A stretch of DNA of 34,995 nt from positions 104,131 through 139,125 of the forward strand of contig JAHBMJ010005923.1 of assembly GCA_018398765.1 (NCBI GenBank), written 5' to 3'. A program made the translations under genes and the position numbers. Each line of letters opens with the position of its first letter. Within the stretch, counting starts at the first letter, position 1. The stretch comes from Chromera velia. Taxonomy: Eukaryota; Sar; Chromeraceae. Under the pieces are notes generated by a model. It ran no database searches. It was not told the DNA's origin and saw nothing but the letters and a program-made list of their open reading frames with translations. Below, in pieces: positions 10,514 through 22,600 of this stretch.

Positions 10514-11269
10514 TGTCGGTTTGAATGCTTATGACAGCAACGCTCTTCCGCGGGCTTGGTAGTATATATAGATATATGGAGATGGATGCGAATTGAGAAA
10601 TTGCCTAACCTTCGATTCGGGTAAACATAAGACGGGCTCAGTGTGTCTGGCCGTCAAGAAGTTCAATTGCCTAATCTCCCCCTAAATGCCTCCAGTCGTA
10701 CCCAAACAACGCGTTTTGTATTTCTACAGACGCGCAACCAGTCAGTGACAGAGTGACAGGTCACTGAGGCTGAGCCGCCGAGGTCAGAGTCCACCGTCAG
10801 ACGGGCATGCATGCAATTAAGGTCAGACAGTTGTGCATGCGTGGCCCCGGAAAGGGGCCAGGAGTTGTTTGGTATAAGTGCTCCCCGCTTCGCTTTCCGG
10901 GACCATGCAGGATTCAGAAAAGAAATCAATCGATCAATCGATCGAAGCATATCGAAGCCTGTTTTGTCAGGCTTGCGAATCGTCAGAACAGGCACGCCCT
11001 TATGCAATTCAGGTCGTTTCAGGTCAGCACTTCAAACACGGACTTTTCCTATGTTACAGGCCCTCTGCATGACCAGCTTCAAAAGATTTTTGCAAGGAGA
11101 CGCTCCTGATCACGGTGTTGCGGTGCTGTAAGTGCAACTGGTGAATGCCGGTCGTATATATACATCGGATGATTCCCCTCCCAAGTGAAGGGACTATCTA
11201 CACTGGTGCAACGGGTGATCTTGTAAGAGTATAAAACAGACTATCTACGGAACACACACGCAGAGCAGA
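10514..11269. promoter_or_regulatory. Divergent intergenic region shared by the discoidin and HAD genes
   Basis: The two start codons face away from each other across 756 bases, so both promoters must lie here. A TATATA-like stretch at 10561-10577 is ~50-60 bases upstream of the minus-strand ATG. TATAAAA at 11230-11236 is ~35 bases upstream of the plus-strand ATG. A perfect hairpin, TGGCCCC-GGAAA-GGGGCCA, spans 10842-10860. GACTATCTAC occurs twice (near 11192 and 11240) around the plus-strand TATA. No convincing ORF is present between the two genes. Confidence 0.5.
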
Positions 11270-13238
11270 ATGGTGAGGGGTGAGAGCACCCAACAGGGCT
11301 CTTCAGAAAGTGCCGTCTCGAGTTCTTCTTCTGCTCCCTCCGCTGGGAACAGTGCCGCCGGGATCCGGGTGGCATTTCTTGACTTTGACTGGACACTCGT
11401 GGAGTGTGACTCTGTCACGGCGCTCCTGAAGGCATTTGCCCCCTCCATTTATGATGAATTTATCAGGTGAGCTTACACACCGTCTGCTTTTGACAGAAAC
11501 AGACATCCGAAAAGAGAATAAATCTGCTTTGATGTACTCTCCTCAGGTGTATCAGTGAGGAGCCCTTCACGGACCTGACCGACCGTCTTCTCCGGAAACT
11601 CCTGTCTGCCGGGGTCACACTGGAAGACATGAGGAAGGTGGGTCTGGCCTCGATCAAGTCGGGCAGACTGATTGTGCATGGGAGGGACCTTTCTCGTCTC
11701 CCCCACCGTCAGTGTTGCCTTTTTGTTAGTTGGCGATGATAGGGAACGTTCCCTTCGGTCTGTGCCGTCCCCACATTGCAGTTGAAGAGACTGGGTCAGA
11801 TCAGGGCAGACAAGGAAGAATGCCGAGACAAGCACAGATGACGGCACCCCAGAAGAAGGAGACGGCAATCATTTCCTTCACTTCTCTTCTCGTTGTTTCC
11901 GCCGGAGATTTTGAATGCTCCTTTGAGTCGGTGCCTGTGTCTGTGTACGTATGTAGGTGTGCACGTATGTATCCATGTACGCGAGCTTGACCATCGTGCG
12001 TGTGTGTGTATGTTGTTTTTGTCTTTTCTTTTCTACATGCAGGTTCTCTGTTCGCTGCCTGTGGCGGAGAGCCTGGAGGAGTTCCTCTCTCTTCTGAAGG
12101 CCCACGGGTTCAGAGTGCACGTCGTGTCACACTCCAATCGGTTCCTCATCGACACAATACTCAACAGACACGGGCTCGAACCATTCTTCTCAAGGTAGGG
12201 GGCATCTTCTGTGTCGGCCTGCGCGCGTGTGCATGAGAGTGTGTATCTGTACGTGTGCCAGCATGTGTATGGGTTGTTCACATCCGTCATGAACTCTGTG
12301 TTGATCGTTTCTTCCCAAACAAGGGCCGGCTCTCTGTTGTTCTCCCTCCCTCTTTACCAATCGTTTGAGGTGAAAAGGCGAAGAGGGTCCCATCACGTAT
12401 CGCTGCAGGTGCGCATCTCGTTTCTTTCGTCTTTCCTCCACGAGGCGGTTCCTGTCTGTTTTGCTGTTCTCTACCTCTCCTTTGCATGAATGACTTGCAC
12501 GGAGAGAAGTAACCAATCTTCTCGTCTTGTTGCTTTCCACGTGTGACAGTCCCTTCTGTGCTTTTGTGCACCTGTGTGTAAAGATGTGTTTGCACTATCC
12601 TCGCATTTCTTTGCTCCCTCTGCAGCATCGAGTCTGACCCTGCCGTTTGGGAGGATGAGAAGAACGCTCTGCGTCTTTTTCGCTTTTCCGGAGAAACCTC
12701 AGGCAGCGTGTGCAGCCCTCACAGCTGCCGGTTGTGTCCGGAGAATATGTGCAAAGGAGACGTCGTTGAGGGTGTGCTCCGAGAGGCGACAAGCGCTAGA
12801 CACAGTGAAGGGCATCAGAACGAGAATGGGGCTTCTTCGTCCGCCGTCTCCGTTTGTCCTTCTGAGGTTGAGTGTGTCATTCTGGCGGGGGCCGGGAGAA
12901 ATGATGCGTGTGCGGTTGGGAGGCTGTCACAGGCCTTGGGGGATAAATTCGTGTGCTGCCCTCGCACAGACTTTGGGCTCGACAGATTCCTCAGAGGTGA
13001 GTGTGAGCAACCTTTCTTCTGGAAGAGAACGTGAGTGTTCAGTGCCATATCCTGATGAACATCGTTGTCGTGGCGGTTGACTGCGTGACTCACAGTGTGT
13101 TTTGGAGTTGTATACCCGACAAGGGCTTGCCAGAGCACATTCACAGACACTCATTCTCACCCAGACCCGGCGACGTGTTCGACAAAGTGTCTTCCATCAG
13201 AACGTGAGGAGTGAGGGATTCATCAAACGGCAAAAAAA

Positions 13239-13273
<35 letters not shown>

Positions 13274-13355
13274 GACAGACAGACAGGCAGGCAGGCAGGC
13301 AGGCAGACAGACAGACGCACACACACACACTCACACACACACACACACATACGCA

Positions 13356-13394
<39 letters not shown>

Positions 13395-13490
13395 AGTCAC
13401 TCTCTCTCTCTCACACACACAGACAGACAGACAGACAGACAGGCAGGCAGGCAGGCAGACAGACAGACAGACATACACACACGCACAGAC

Positions 13491-13527
<37 letters not shown>

Positions 13528-13832
13528 AACAGGCAGGCAGACAGACAGACAGACAGACAGACACACACCTTCTTTACTCTCTCAGTTCTTCCTCATTCCT
13601 TTTACTTCCTCTCATTTCTCTGCCTGCAGGTGAGGGCTCCTCCCTCTTGCGGCAGTTGTTGGAAGAGAGACGGAGCTCCCTCGTCATGTGGAGATACCTC
13701 GGGGATCTCTCGGACACTCTCCAGCCTCTCTGTCAAAAGGGAAAGAGGGCAGTCGGGCAGATGCGGAATCTGATCAAGAGACAGCCTGCCACCATATCTG
13801 AAGAGGAGGCAGAGGACCTTGCACTCCTCTAG
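11270..13832 (+). CDS. HAD-family phosphatase of the PHOSPHO (phosphoethanolamine/pyridoxal phosphate phosphatase) type, 337 aa, five exons
   Basis: Exons are 11270-11466, 11547-11637, 12043-12194, 12626-12996 and 13630-13832, all with GT-AG introns and consistent phases (1,014 bases). Motif I is intact: LDFDWTL, with Asp38 as expected nucleophile and Asp40 as acid/base. VVSHSN at ~123-128 stands for motif II (SDSN in relatives). [10 protein letters not shown] at 181-190 is the signature CPxNMCK of PHOSPHO1/PHOSPHO2-like enzymes and carries the motif III lysine. Family members then have GDGxND for metal binding; here residues 235-240 are GAGRND, so the first Asp is Ala. Relatives remove phosphate from phosphoethanolamine, phosphocholine or pyridoxal 5'-phosphate in the cytosol; activity here is uncertain. 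The N-terminal ~30 residues are Ser-rich, and no signal peptide is evident. Confidence 0.85.
13237..13564 (+). repeat. Compound microsatellite (CA)n, (CAGA)n, (CAGG)n, (GA)n in an intron
   Basis: More than 300 bases alternate between CA dinucleotide runs and CAGA/CAGG tetranucleotide runs. The block CAGA-CAGG-CAGA occurs three times. It occupies the middle of the last intron (12997-13629) of the HAD phosphatase gene. Long open frames across it are repeat artefacts (poly-HT and poly-TDRQ). Confidence 0.9.
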
Positions 13833-14047
13833 AACACAAACAGATAGAGACAGAGCGTCTCGTCTCCCTCTTCATTTGTACGTGTGTGTGTGGGCCATTC
13901 AGCGCAGAGTTGTAATGCAATGTGATCACGTATTTATCCGCACATCGTGTGATGAGATCTGTCGATGCCCCCGTCAGGTGTGTGCGTCGACAGATTCTTT
14001 TTTCGTCGTCGTCTCTCTTCTGTCTTCTCTCTTCTGTCTTCTCTCTT

Positions 14048-14103
<56 letters not shown>

Positions 14104-15861
14104 TGTGTGTGACCAAAATGGTTTGTGGAAAAAAAGCGTAAAAATTCGATCAGGGGATTCTCTCACATTGCGTGAAGCTTTCCGGGACAGCGGTACAAAG
14201 AAAGGCTCGGTCGAGGGCTCCATGTTGACGTCCATTGACGTGTGAAGGGCGACGGGGTATTGGGGGAGAAGTGCAGACAAATATTTAAAGGAGAAGCGGC
14301 GACGTTCGTTTGTCTCCATGCGGACGGCTAATGGGGAATGCACCAGTCGCTCGAGGGATTTTCCATTCGCCTATGCCTTTTCCCATTTTTCTTCCACTCA
14401 AGGAATTCGAAGAAACGGGAAGAGGGGTTGTGAGGGGGAGACAAAAAAACTGAGGGAAGATGTAGAAAGATGTTTCTAAGGAGCTACCTAATGATGCACA
14501 AAGAAAAACTTTGTATGAAATTTTATAAAATTAATTTTAATTTAAATTTACCTAATGCATAATTGGTTGAGCTCTTATAAACTTCGTTGCGAGTAGTTCC
14601 GAACACATACAAACTTGTTTTCAAAAAAACATTACCATCGCTAATCATCACATACATTGAACAAAGTTAATTGAACATTAATTTAGAATGTAATACAATG
14701 TGAAATAAGACTTTAGTTTACTTAATTGAATTTAATCACAATGGATCAGCTTGAATCCCAGAAAAAAAAATGTTTCAGCCCGTTTAAACCCCCGCTTTCA
14801 ACCTTGTGTTACCTGTATGATCGATGTGTCAGCTTAATGTACGTCTACTCATGTCTGTGGCAGCAGTATGGCCCATGAGCCCACAGACAAGTTACGGTTG
14901 TCTGTACAGACACTGTTCGAGTTACACAGTTCAATACTAAACGGAAGAACTCCTAATCATCAATCTCATCGATGGGTTAATTCCTGTGCATCCAACGTCC
15001 CCAACCGGATACCCTGGACATTAATTTTTGGCCATTCTATGCGTACCTAGGCGTGCGAGACTAATCTAAAACCATCTCCCCCTTTCACTGACCATCCCGC
15101 CTGAACATGAGGTGGGGGGGTCTCCCTAGCCAAGCAAGAGCAAATAAACACATGCTGTTGCTACCTATCTGTTTACTCGTTGCTTTGTTTTCTAACAGTT
15201 TTTCTACTCATCTCTCACATACACTTTCTCACTACCAGAGTGTTGCATCGATTGACAGAAGTCCAGGCACCGTAGTCAGACACAGTCAGTCAGTCAGTCC
15301 GTATGGAGCGTGAAAAAAAACGAGCATGCAGATGAACAATGCATGAATGAGTGCGTACATTCTCTGCATCCACGCATGCAGAGGGCGCCAGGCAGCGGCG
15401 GCGTCCCCCCCCCCTCCACGGCGCACGCTCGTCAGTCGGGGCCGGCCCAGGTCCTGTATGAAGGCCTGCAGAAAAGAAAAAGAAAGTTAAAGAATACAAA
15501 TGGCCACAAATTAATGTCCAGGGTATCCGGATCTTTCGAATCGTGCGTACCGATACGAATTCAACCCCGTGCATGCATGAGTGCATGCATGTATTAATAT
15601 ATGCGTCGTCGGACCGCATTCACTCTGCATGCATTCACATGCAGTTCCTCTTCACGATGCACGTACGGAGTGACACGGAGGGTGAATGGTACAGCTACAC
15701 AGGAATTCCATGATAAGAATCGACTGATTGTGCGGAATCAGACCTATTCATTCCGACGATGCAATCCCACAGCATGATGTGTCTTCATCCTCTTTCAGCC
15801 ATTTGAACGAAATCTTTTGCTGTGTCCGTGGCGGACTGTCTGAACTCTGCAGGAACTGACC
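13833..15861. other. Intergenic sequence with microsatellite and inverted repeat
   Basis: Downstream of the phosphatase gene there is a (CT)n(GT)n microsatellite at 14046-14112, an AT-rich stretch at ~14500-14770, and then mixed sequence. A ~30-base inverted repeat lies at ~15003-15034 and 15500-15530 (see findings). No ORF between the two genes has a recognisable domain. Confidence 0.5.
14046..14112 (+). repeat. (CT)n(GT)n microsatellite
   Basis: A CT run passes directly into a GT run, the same compound arrangement as at 8401-8440. It lies ~215 bases after the phosphatase stop codon, possibly within its 3' UTR. Confidence 0.85.
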
Positions 15862-17149
15862 ATGAGAGTTCAAGAAGTGTCCCACTGTTTCGGGCTGCTT
15901 CTCTGGCTGATGAATGCACGATTGGTGTCCGGTCAAGAACCCACAGAGTTCATGACATGTGAGATGTCTTTCTACGTCACACAAATGACAGAGTTTGATG
16001 TCTCGAAGTCCTCGTTTTACAGCGTGTACCTCGTCTCAGGGGAGTGCAACCTCCCGTACGTGTATGCCATCGACATCATTGAGCCACTCAGGCTCTCTTC
16101 CGAGCTTCTCAAATCTGGAGAGGGCCGGAGTGTCCAAGCCGATAACACGACTTTCTCCGGGATCACAATCTTCTCGCACTTCCGTCACACTTTCGGTGCG
16201 TTTGACCTGCCCGTCTACATCACACATACTTGTGTTTTCTTGAAAGTATGGTCACAATCCTATTTGGATGTCAGCTGGTACCGAAGCCTGAAGCTGTCAA
16301 GATTGCTGTATTGGAAAACTTAATACTTAAGCAGTACTTGAGGCGCTTAATCAATTAATCGTCGATCGCTTCTCATGCACGGGTTGCATGCTAGCAATGC
16401 AGATCTTAGAAACTTCCCTTTCGACGAGCAGAGCCTTGTGCTGAACTTCCGGGGCCAGTTCGACTCCACCCGCTTGCGTCTGACGGTGAACGAAAAGTCC
16501 CGACTGACGCACACGCAATTCATCAACCAGAGAGGGTTCGAATTGGTGGACACCAAAAGAGAGGTGGAGTCCGTCAGGTGAGTGGTTTGGCGGCCTTGCT
16601 AAAAGTGAAGGAAAAGCTGGAATGGGCTGCGAGGACGGATCCTTGACCTTGCTTTTCTTTCCATATCGAAGGCATGAATCAACAACCTTCCTCTGTTTGA
16701 AGTAGTGGCGGGCATTCTGTCTTGCGTGCCCGTTTGGCTGTATGAACGCATGGCCGGCTGGCCGGTTGGCTATGAAGCTACAGAGTCGGCAAGAAGAATT
16801 GTGATTTTTCCCCATCTGTCTGTGCGCAGGTGGGAGTCTACTTTCGGTCTGAACGAAGAAGACCCAGCTCTGGTGGACGGTGGGATCTCCATCGACGAGA
16901 TCAAATTGACGTTCGTCTTCAGACGGACGGATCGGATCTCCTTCTTGAGAGGTGAGTGCCTGCCTGACAATGGCTTGCTTCGGTAATGTTTGCAAGAGTG
17001 AAGGGTAGATGAACCAAAGCATGATATGACAATGGAAAGCGGATGCATTGATCACCCGAATCAATCAAAAGGACCAGACGTCCTCTCTTCTTCTCCACTG
17101 CCTTCCTCTCCATCGGTACCGGTCTCTCGTTGTCTGTTGGTGTGTGTGT

Positions 17150-17196
<47 letters not shown>

Positions 17197-17343
17197 CGCG
17201 CGCGTGCGTGTGCGCGTGTGTGCGTGTGTGCGTGTGTGTGTGTGCGTGTGTATGCGTGTGTGTGCGTGTGCATGCGTGTGCGTCTGTGTGTGTGTGTGTG
17301 TGTGACTGCGTGTGTGTATGTGTGTGTGTGTGTGACTGCGTGT

Positions 17344-17441
<98 letters not shown>

Positions 17442-18912
17442 CCGTCTGAAACTGCGTGTGTGTCTGCACGAATTCCTTTGAGTGATAATTTGGTTTCTTC
17501 AAACATTTGTTGGACGGAGAATACCCCCGTTCTCCACTCTTCCGCATCCTCGCTCCTGAAACCGGTTTGGTGTCCCTTTCATCATTCTCTTCCCATGCAC
17601 TGCAGGCACATTCATTCTCCTGGCTGCCGTGTTCACTGCCCTGCTCCTGTCGACCCTCTCTATCGACCAAAAATTCGACGCCAGAGCTTCGGGAACTGTC
17701 GGTGTCTTTTTTGCCATCACCATCGCCTTCCTGGCTCTCGACCGGACCGACTACCTGAAGATGATCGACATCATCCACATCTTGGGGGCCTTTGTAGTCG
17801 TCGCCTTGTTGATAAATATGTTCTTTCTGTCCACCGGAATCGGGGCAATCGAACAAGCTGTGGATGCAGAAGCTGAGACAGAAGCAGAGCACAGAGCAGA
17901 AGCGAGGGCCAAAATGTGGAGTGCAGCCTCAGGGAGTGGAGAGTCCTGTGGGAGTGGAAACGAAGTGGATGCTGCAGAGCAGGAGGCAGCAGAGGATGAA
18001 GAGGCTGCGGCAAGATATGAAGATCTGAAGACAGACCTGACGGGGCTGTGTCGGACATACGATCACATCTTCAGTCTGGTGGCCTTTTTGATGTTTGTTG
18101 TCGGGTTCGGCTCCATTGTCGGTGTAGCGTCTCAACGGGGGACTCGGTTGCTTACGTGAGTCAGTCAGTCTGAAAGAGTTTTCCGTGCAGCCGTTCTTGT
18201 GTTCTGCTTTCGCGTGCCCCTTTCTTAAGTGCATCGCGTCGCTCCTCCCTGCCGAGCCCCTTGGATGTTCTCATCTCTGTCTGTTTGTTTGTTTTTTAGT
18301 CGAAGACTCACATCTGTACTTAAACCTGGTAGTGAAACGAAACTGTCGTGAGAATGGATGACACGTTCTTCCTCAGAGAGTCTTGCTTGACTTTTCTGGA
18401 TTCTGCAGGGTGCGAATTTTATCAGTGCGTACTGCATTTTTCTGGTCGTCATGTGGACTTTCCTTGCTGTGCTAACTTTCGGAGGCCAGCTCAGGAAGAT
18501 GTACAGAGCTGTGGAATCAGGGAAAGGCCAAAAAGGGGGCAATGCAACGTTGCTAGGCGCACTTTGTTGCCGCAATTGTTGCACAAAGAGATCCCAGAAG
18601 GCCCTCCTTCAGGTGCAGAGAAAGCACACGAGGAGTATGCGAAGAAATGATACAAAACCGAAGAAACAAATTGCATCTGCCTGGAGTGGGACTCGGAGGG
18701 ACGTTGTAAATGGCGATGGCAGAAAAGGGCACTCGGCATCACCAGACGCGGAAAGTCACGGAGACGGAAACTCAAACCTGAAGTCATGGAAAGGTGTGGA
18801 GGGCCATCCTGGGCCGGGACCAGGAGTGAGAACAGCCTACGGAGGTGATGATCACAGCGATATGGAGGCCCAGATTGAGCAACCCGATCTTCTTGTGGTT
18901 CCTCCAGATTGA
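15862..18912 (+). CDS. Pentameric ligand-gated ion channel (Cys-loop superfamily) subunit, 555 aa, five exons
   Basis: Exons are 15862-16195, 16403-16577, 16830-16951, 17606-18155 and 18426-18912, phases consistent throughout (1,668 bases). An in-frame TGA 21 bases upstream supports the ATG. Residues 1-24 look like a signal peptide. The extracellular domain (~25-210) contains [12 protein letters not shown] at 112-123, the FPFDxQ core of the superfamily's Cys-loop, but without the flanking cysteine pair. Membrane segments are M1 ~213-230, M2 ~239-255, M3 ~261-285, with [12 protein letters not shown] matching the usual YLTxID start of M3. An acidic, Ala/Glu-rich M3-M4 loop follows (~290-355), then M4 ~365-385. 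A further hydrophobic stretch (395-413) precedes a basic tail with CCRNCC. Such proteins assemble as pentamers and gate ions in response to a ligand; ligand and ion selectivity cannot be read from the sequence. Confidence 0.82.
17137..17450 (+). repeat. (GT)n microsatellite with (CG)n core, intronic
   Basis: About 310 bases of GT repeat are interrupted by a CGCGCGCG block near 17188-17200 and by two copies of a TGACTGCGTGTG interruption near 17303 and 17333. It fills much of the third intron (16952-17605) of the channel gene. Alternating purine-pyrimidine sequence of this length can adopt Z-DNA. Confidence 0.9.
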
Positions 18913-19641
18913 CCGTGAACTGAATCTAGAACTGAATGACAGTCTGAATCTTCAAAAACTTTGAACTTTCAGGAGAAAATCTATTGAACAAAGTTAGAGC
19001 TAGGCTTGCACTGGCAAGAGGGTGACGAGCCTGAGACCGTTTTAAATTTTTGAAACCATTTTAATATTGTAAAACAAAAAGGTGATATCAGTGCAGTACT
19101 TTTAAAAATTAATTAATCAAGGGTTTATCTTCAATTCATTACTATACTTCGGCGGTACTAGTATAACACAGTGAATACACTAAGTACTATGTTACACATC
19201 TAGCAATTTAATAGTTCTACTAGTAGTAAATTCATGTAGATAGTTTATTTTCTAAATTATTTATTGTTTTTTTATACGTGTATCCGTGTTACCAGGACCG
19301 TGTAGACTGTATAGCTACTAGTAGTATATAGTGTTCGATGCTAGTAGAGACTCTATGCAATGATTTGACTGTTTTTCTGTAGGTTTTTCTTTTAATTTTA
19401 TTTCAACTATAAAATTTAATGATGATACGAAGGCAGTTGGAAGGCTGACTACAACACTTAAAAAAAATGAAAAACGATTGGAAATTAGAATTGAATCACG
19501 ATTCACGAAGAACATTCAAATTTTTATAGCCTGAGCATTAGCCAGAGCATTTGCTATAAAGTCGATTCAGATCACCGTCCCTGTGTTCTCTTATAAAATC
19601 CTCTGCTTCGAAAACTTCGAAATCACGCAGCTGCCCTTATT
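18913..19641. other. AT-rich intergenic sequence between convergent genes
   Basis: The plus-strand channel gene and the minus-strand TauD gene converge here. The sequence is AT-rich without a coding frame. Palindromic CTACTAGTAG words occur near 19216 and 19315; a similar word occurs near 29970. Confidence 0.5.
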
Positions 19642-22600
19642 TCAGCAGAAAAACGCTTCAGAAGGCTCCACTTCTGCTGAAGGAGCAAAAGCGAGCGCTC
19701 TGTGGATCACCCTTGCTCTGTCGGTTGCCCCCGATCGTGGAGCGAGGACCTTACTCCGTGGAGACGTCCGGTGTACCACTGCAACGTTGTCGAACAACAG
19801 AAAGTCACCCTCTGTCCACTCATGCAACAAAGCGGCCGGTGAGTCAGCCAAACTGGAACAGAGGGACTGCAGACGGTCACTAATACGGACCGCTTCACTG
19901 GGACTCTCAAGGACATTGTCCTCCTGAGGGTGCAAGGTCAGTCGGCCCGGTTCTGTGGAGTTACAGGTGAAAGTGGAGACTTGGGGGTCTTTCACGCATT
20001 TATAAGAGGGATGGATGACGACCATCACCTCCCCCGGTCTCAGAGGGTTTTTGAAGAAAAGGGGGTGGAACCCCATTCGCACAGCCCCCCTGCACTCCCT
20101 CAACTCTACCGCTGCGGTCTTCCATGACTCCCTTTCCTCCTCTGTCAGCGCTGCGAAGACATCGGCAGTGCTGCACACAAGATGCACAAGAAGCAGTTCG
20201 TTCAGGCAGGCAGGCATCAAGAAAGGCAGACAGACAGACAAGGCAGACAGATAGGCAGGCAGCAAGGAAGGAAGGAAGTCAAGCAGCAAGCAGGGAGGCA
20301 GGTACGCAGGCAGGCAGGCAGGCAGGCAGACTATATGTTTCTTCTTCTCCCATTTTTTCTTCATGCACATAAGAGACAAAAGTGAAAGAACAAAAACAAA
20401 AGAACAGAACCAACAATCAAACAGCGTGGGCAGGGGGCCCGAAAGGTGAGAGTTAAGCGCCTTTTGCCTCTCCACCTCCCGACAGACTTTCACGTGATCA
20501 CTGGATTCACACGTTAGTCCTCTGCTGCTTCCACTCAAGGCAAAAAAGAAAAAAAGAAGCAAAGAAAAAACAAAAGAGGAAGAAACGTGCTGCACTTCAA
20601 ACAAACACATACAATACAGGGGGAACCGGCACCGGCATGTTCTTCAAACAGGGGGTGGGGGGCAGACAGACAGACAGGAAGACTATACGTTTCTCCTTCT
20701 CCCTCCCAGACAGGCAGACAGACAAGCAAACACTGAACACACAAAAGGAAGCGTTTCCAACACCAAGCTCACCTCACGAAATCCGTGGGGACCCCCGGCA
20801 GCACCGATTTTCCTGAGAGAGACGTCATGCGCGCAAAAGTCCTCTTCCCAGCAATTGAATCCAGATGCCACGCGATTGCCCTCACAGAGTCCCCCCTGGC
20901 AGGGTCGGTTGATCTGGACGCAATACCCTCTGGAAGGGAGGGAATGGAGGCAGGCTCTTTGCCAGGGACCCCAAACCATGACATGATCTCCAGTTGCGAC
21001 TCTGGGGTGATGTCGTGTTGATCTGGAATGACGAGGACTCGGTGTAGAGAGATGAGCCTTTCGAGTTCCTCTGAGAGGCTCTGGGGGTCGGGGAGGAATG
21101 AGGTCAGGTTGAGTCCGGAGATGCGGGCTCCAAAGGGATGGAGTTCCTCGACTGCTAGGGAAAGGGGGCGGTCTGTTTGGGTGTGTGCGGTGAGTTTTAG
21201 GGAAGTCTGGGAGGGAGCAAGGCATGTTGTTGGAATCTCAGAAGAGTTCGTAGTCTGGTTGAATGGCAGAGTGGGGAGGCGGTGTGGTAGCCCTCCGGGA
21301 CAGTCAGAGAGGGTGTTTGCATTTAGTTCTGGATGAGAGTGTGTTTGGGTCTCACTGGAAAGCCTGCTGGCTTTGAGGTCTGGCGAAGGAGCTCCTTCCT
21401 TCTCCTTTTCTGAATTTGATTGAAGGCGACTCTCACCATCCCTTCTTTCCTTCTCTTCCTTCCCTCGATCCAAGGAGCTTGGTATATCTTCCTCCTTTCT
21501 TAACGATTCTTTTCCTCCTTTGTCGCTCTCTCCTTCTCTGTGGAGGATATCGTTCTGTGCCTCCACAGCTACATCTGGAGAGCTCTGGGAATACACTGGC
21601 TCTCCATTCTCCTCAGCGTCCGAGGAGTGCCCATGCGCATGCACACTCTTCTCTGAGTCAAATGACTGTTGTCCCAGTCCTCCTCCAAGTCTAGGAGGAT
21701 CCCCCTCCCACCATTCTTGGAGTGCATCTCCTAACGCTCTCAATCCGTTCTCATCAAAATCACAAATGAACCTAGTCCTTATTTTCCTTTGTCTGCTTTT
21801 GTTTCCGTCTTTTTCCTTCCTTCTACTCAGATTATTTTCAACTTCTCCTTCTGTATTATCTGTTGCTGCCCCTGCCCCCTGAATTGCGCCCCTGTTCTCC
21901 GAGTCTTCACCCCCTTCTCGAGCCTCTTCGCTTCTCAGCGTTTCTCTTCCTTCTTCTTCTTCTTCTTCTTCTTCTTCCTCTTCTGTTTTTTCTCTTTTTT
22001 TTCCCTTGAGCGGGCCTTCTCCATGCCATTCGTTCTCATCACCTCTGTCTCCTTCTCCAGTCACTGTTGCTGTGTTGAGAAGCCCTGACTCCTCAACAGG
22101 CACCCCCCTCAATTCTTCATAAGCACTCCCAACCTCAAACAGCTCACCCGCATTTCTACACACCCAGACTAACACACCGATCTCCACAAGAAAAACCTCC
22201 GGACCAATAAACGAAGTTTCCGAGGGCTTTTTGCCTAACCTCTTCAATTCTTCTATTCCTGCCTCCCCACCACCGACAAACTTCTCTGCATCACCAAAGT
22301 CCTTCAGCGAATGCCAACCCAACAGGTCGACCGAAGAAGGCGCAGGCACAAAGTGCATTTCTGCCCCCCCCCCCTGCCCTGGAAGCCGACCCCTCACAGC
22401 GCAAATAAGCCACAGCGTGTTCGCGCACACATTCCAATCCTTGAAAGGTCCGACCTGCCTGTGCACTCGTATCACCGACTCCTCGGCTTTCATGCACGCG
22501 TCTACGAGAGTCGAAGTGAACCGGTGCTTTTCGACGCTGGCAGCGCTCCCTCCCCCAGGGTCCCCCTCACCTTCGCCTTGCAGAACGCTTTAATCTGCAA

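Noticed and set aside
13237-13564. CRISPR-like regular repeats
   Set aside because: The repeats are simple-sequence tracts without unique spacers, in an intron of a eukaryotic gene.
13102-13773. Long plus-strand ORF of 223 codons across the microsatellite
   Set aside because: It is made of repeat-encoded HT and TDRQ tracts and lies across an intron of the phosphatase gene; only its last part overlaps the true final exon, in another frame.
17065-17892. Minus-strand ORF of 275 codons
   Set aside because: Mostly poly(HT) from the GT microsatellite, antisense to the channel gene.
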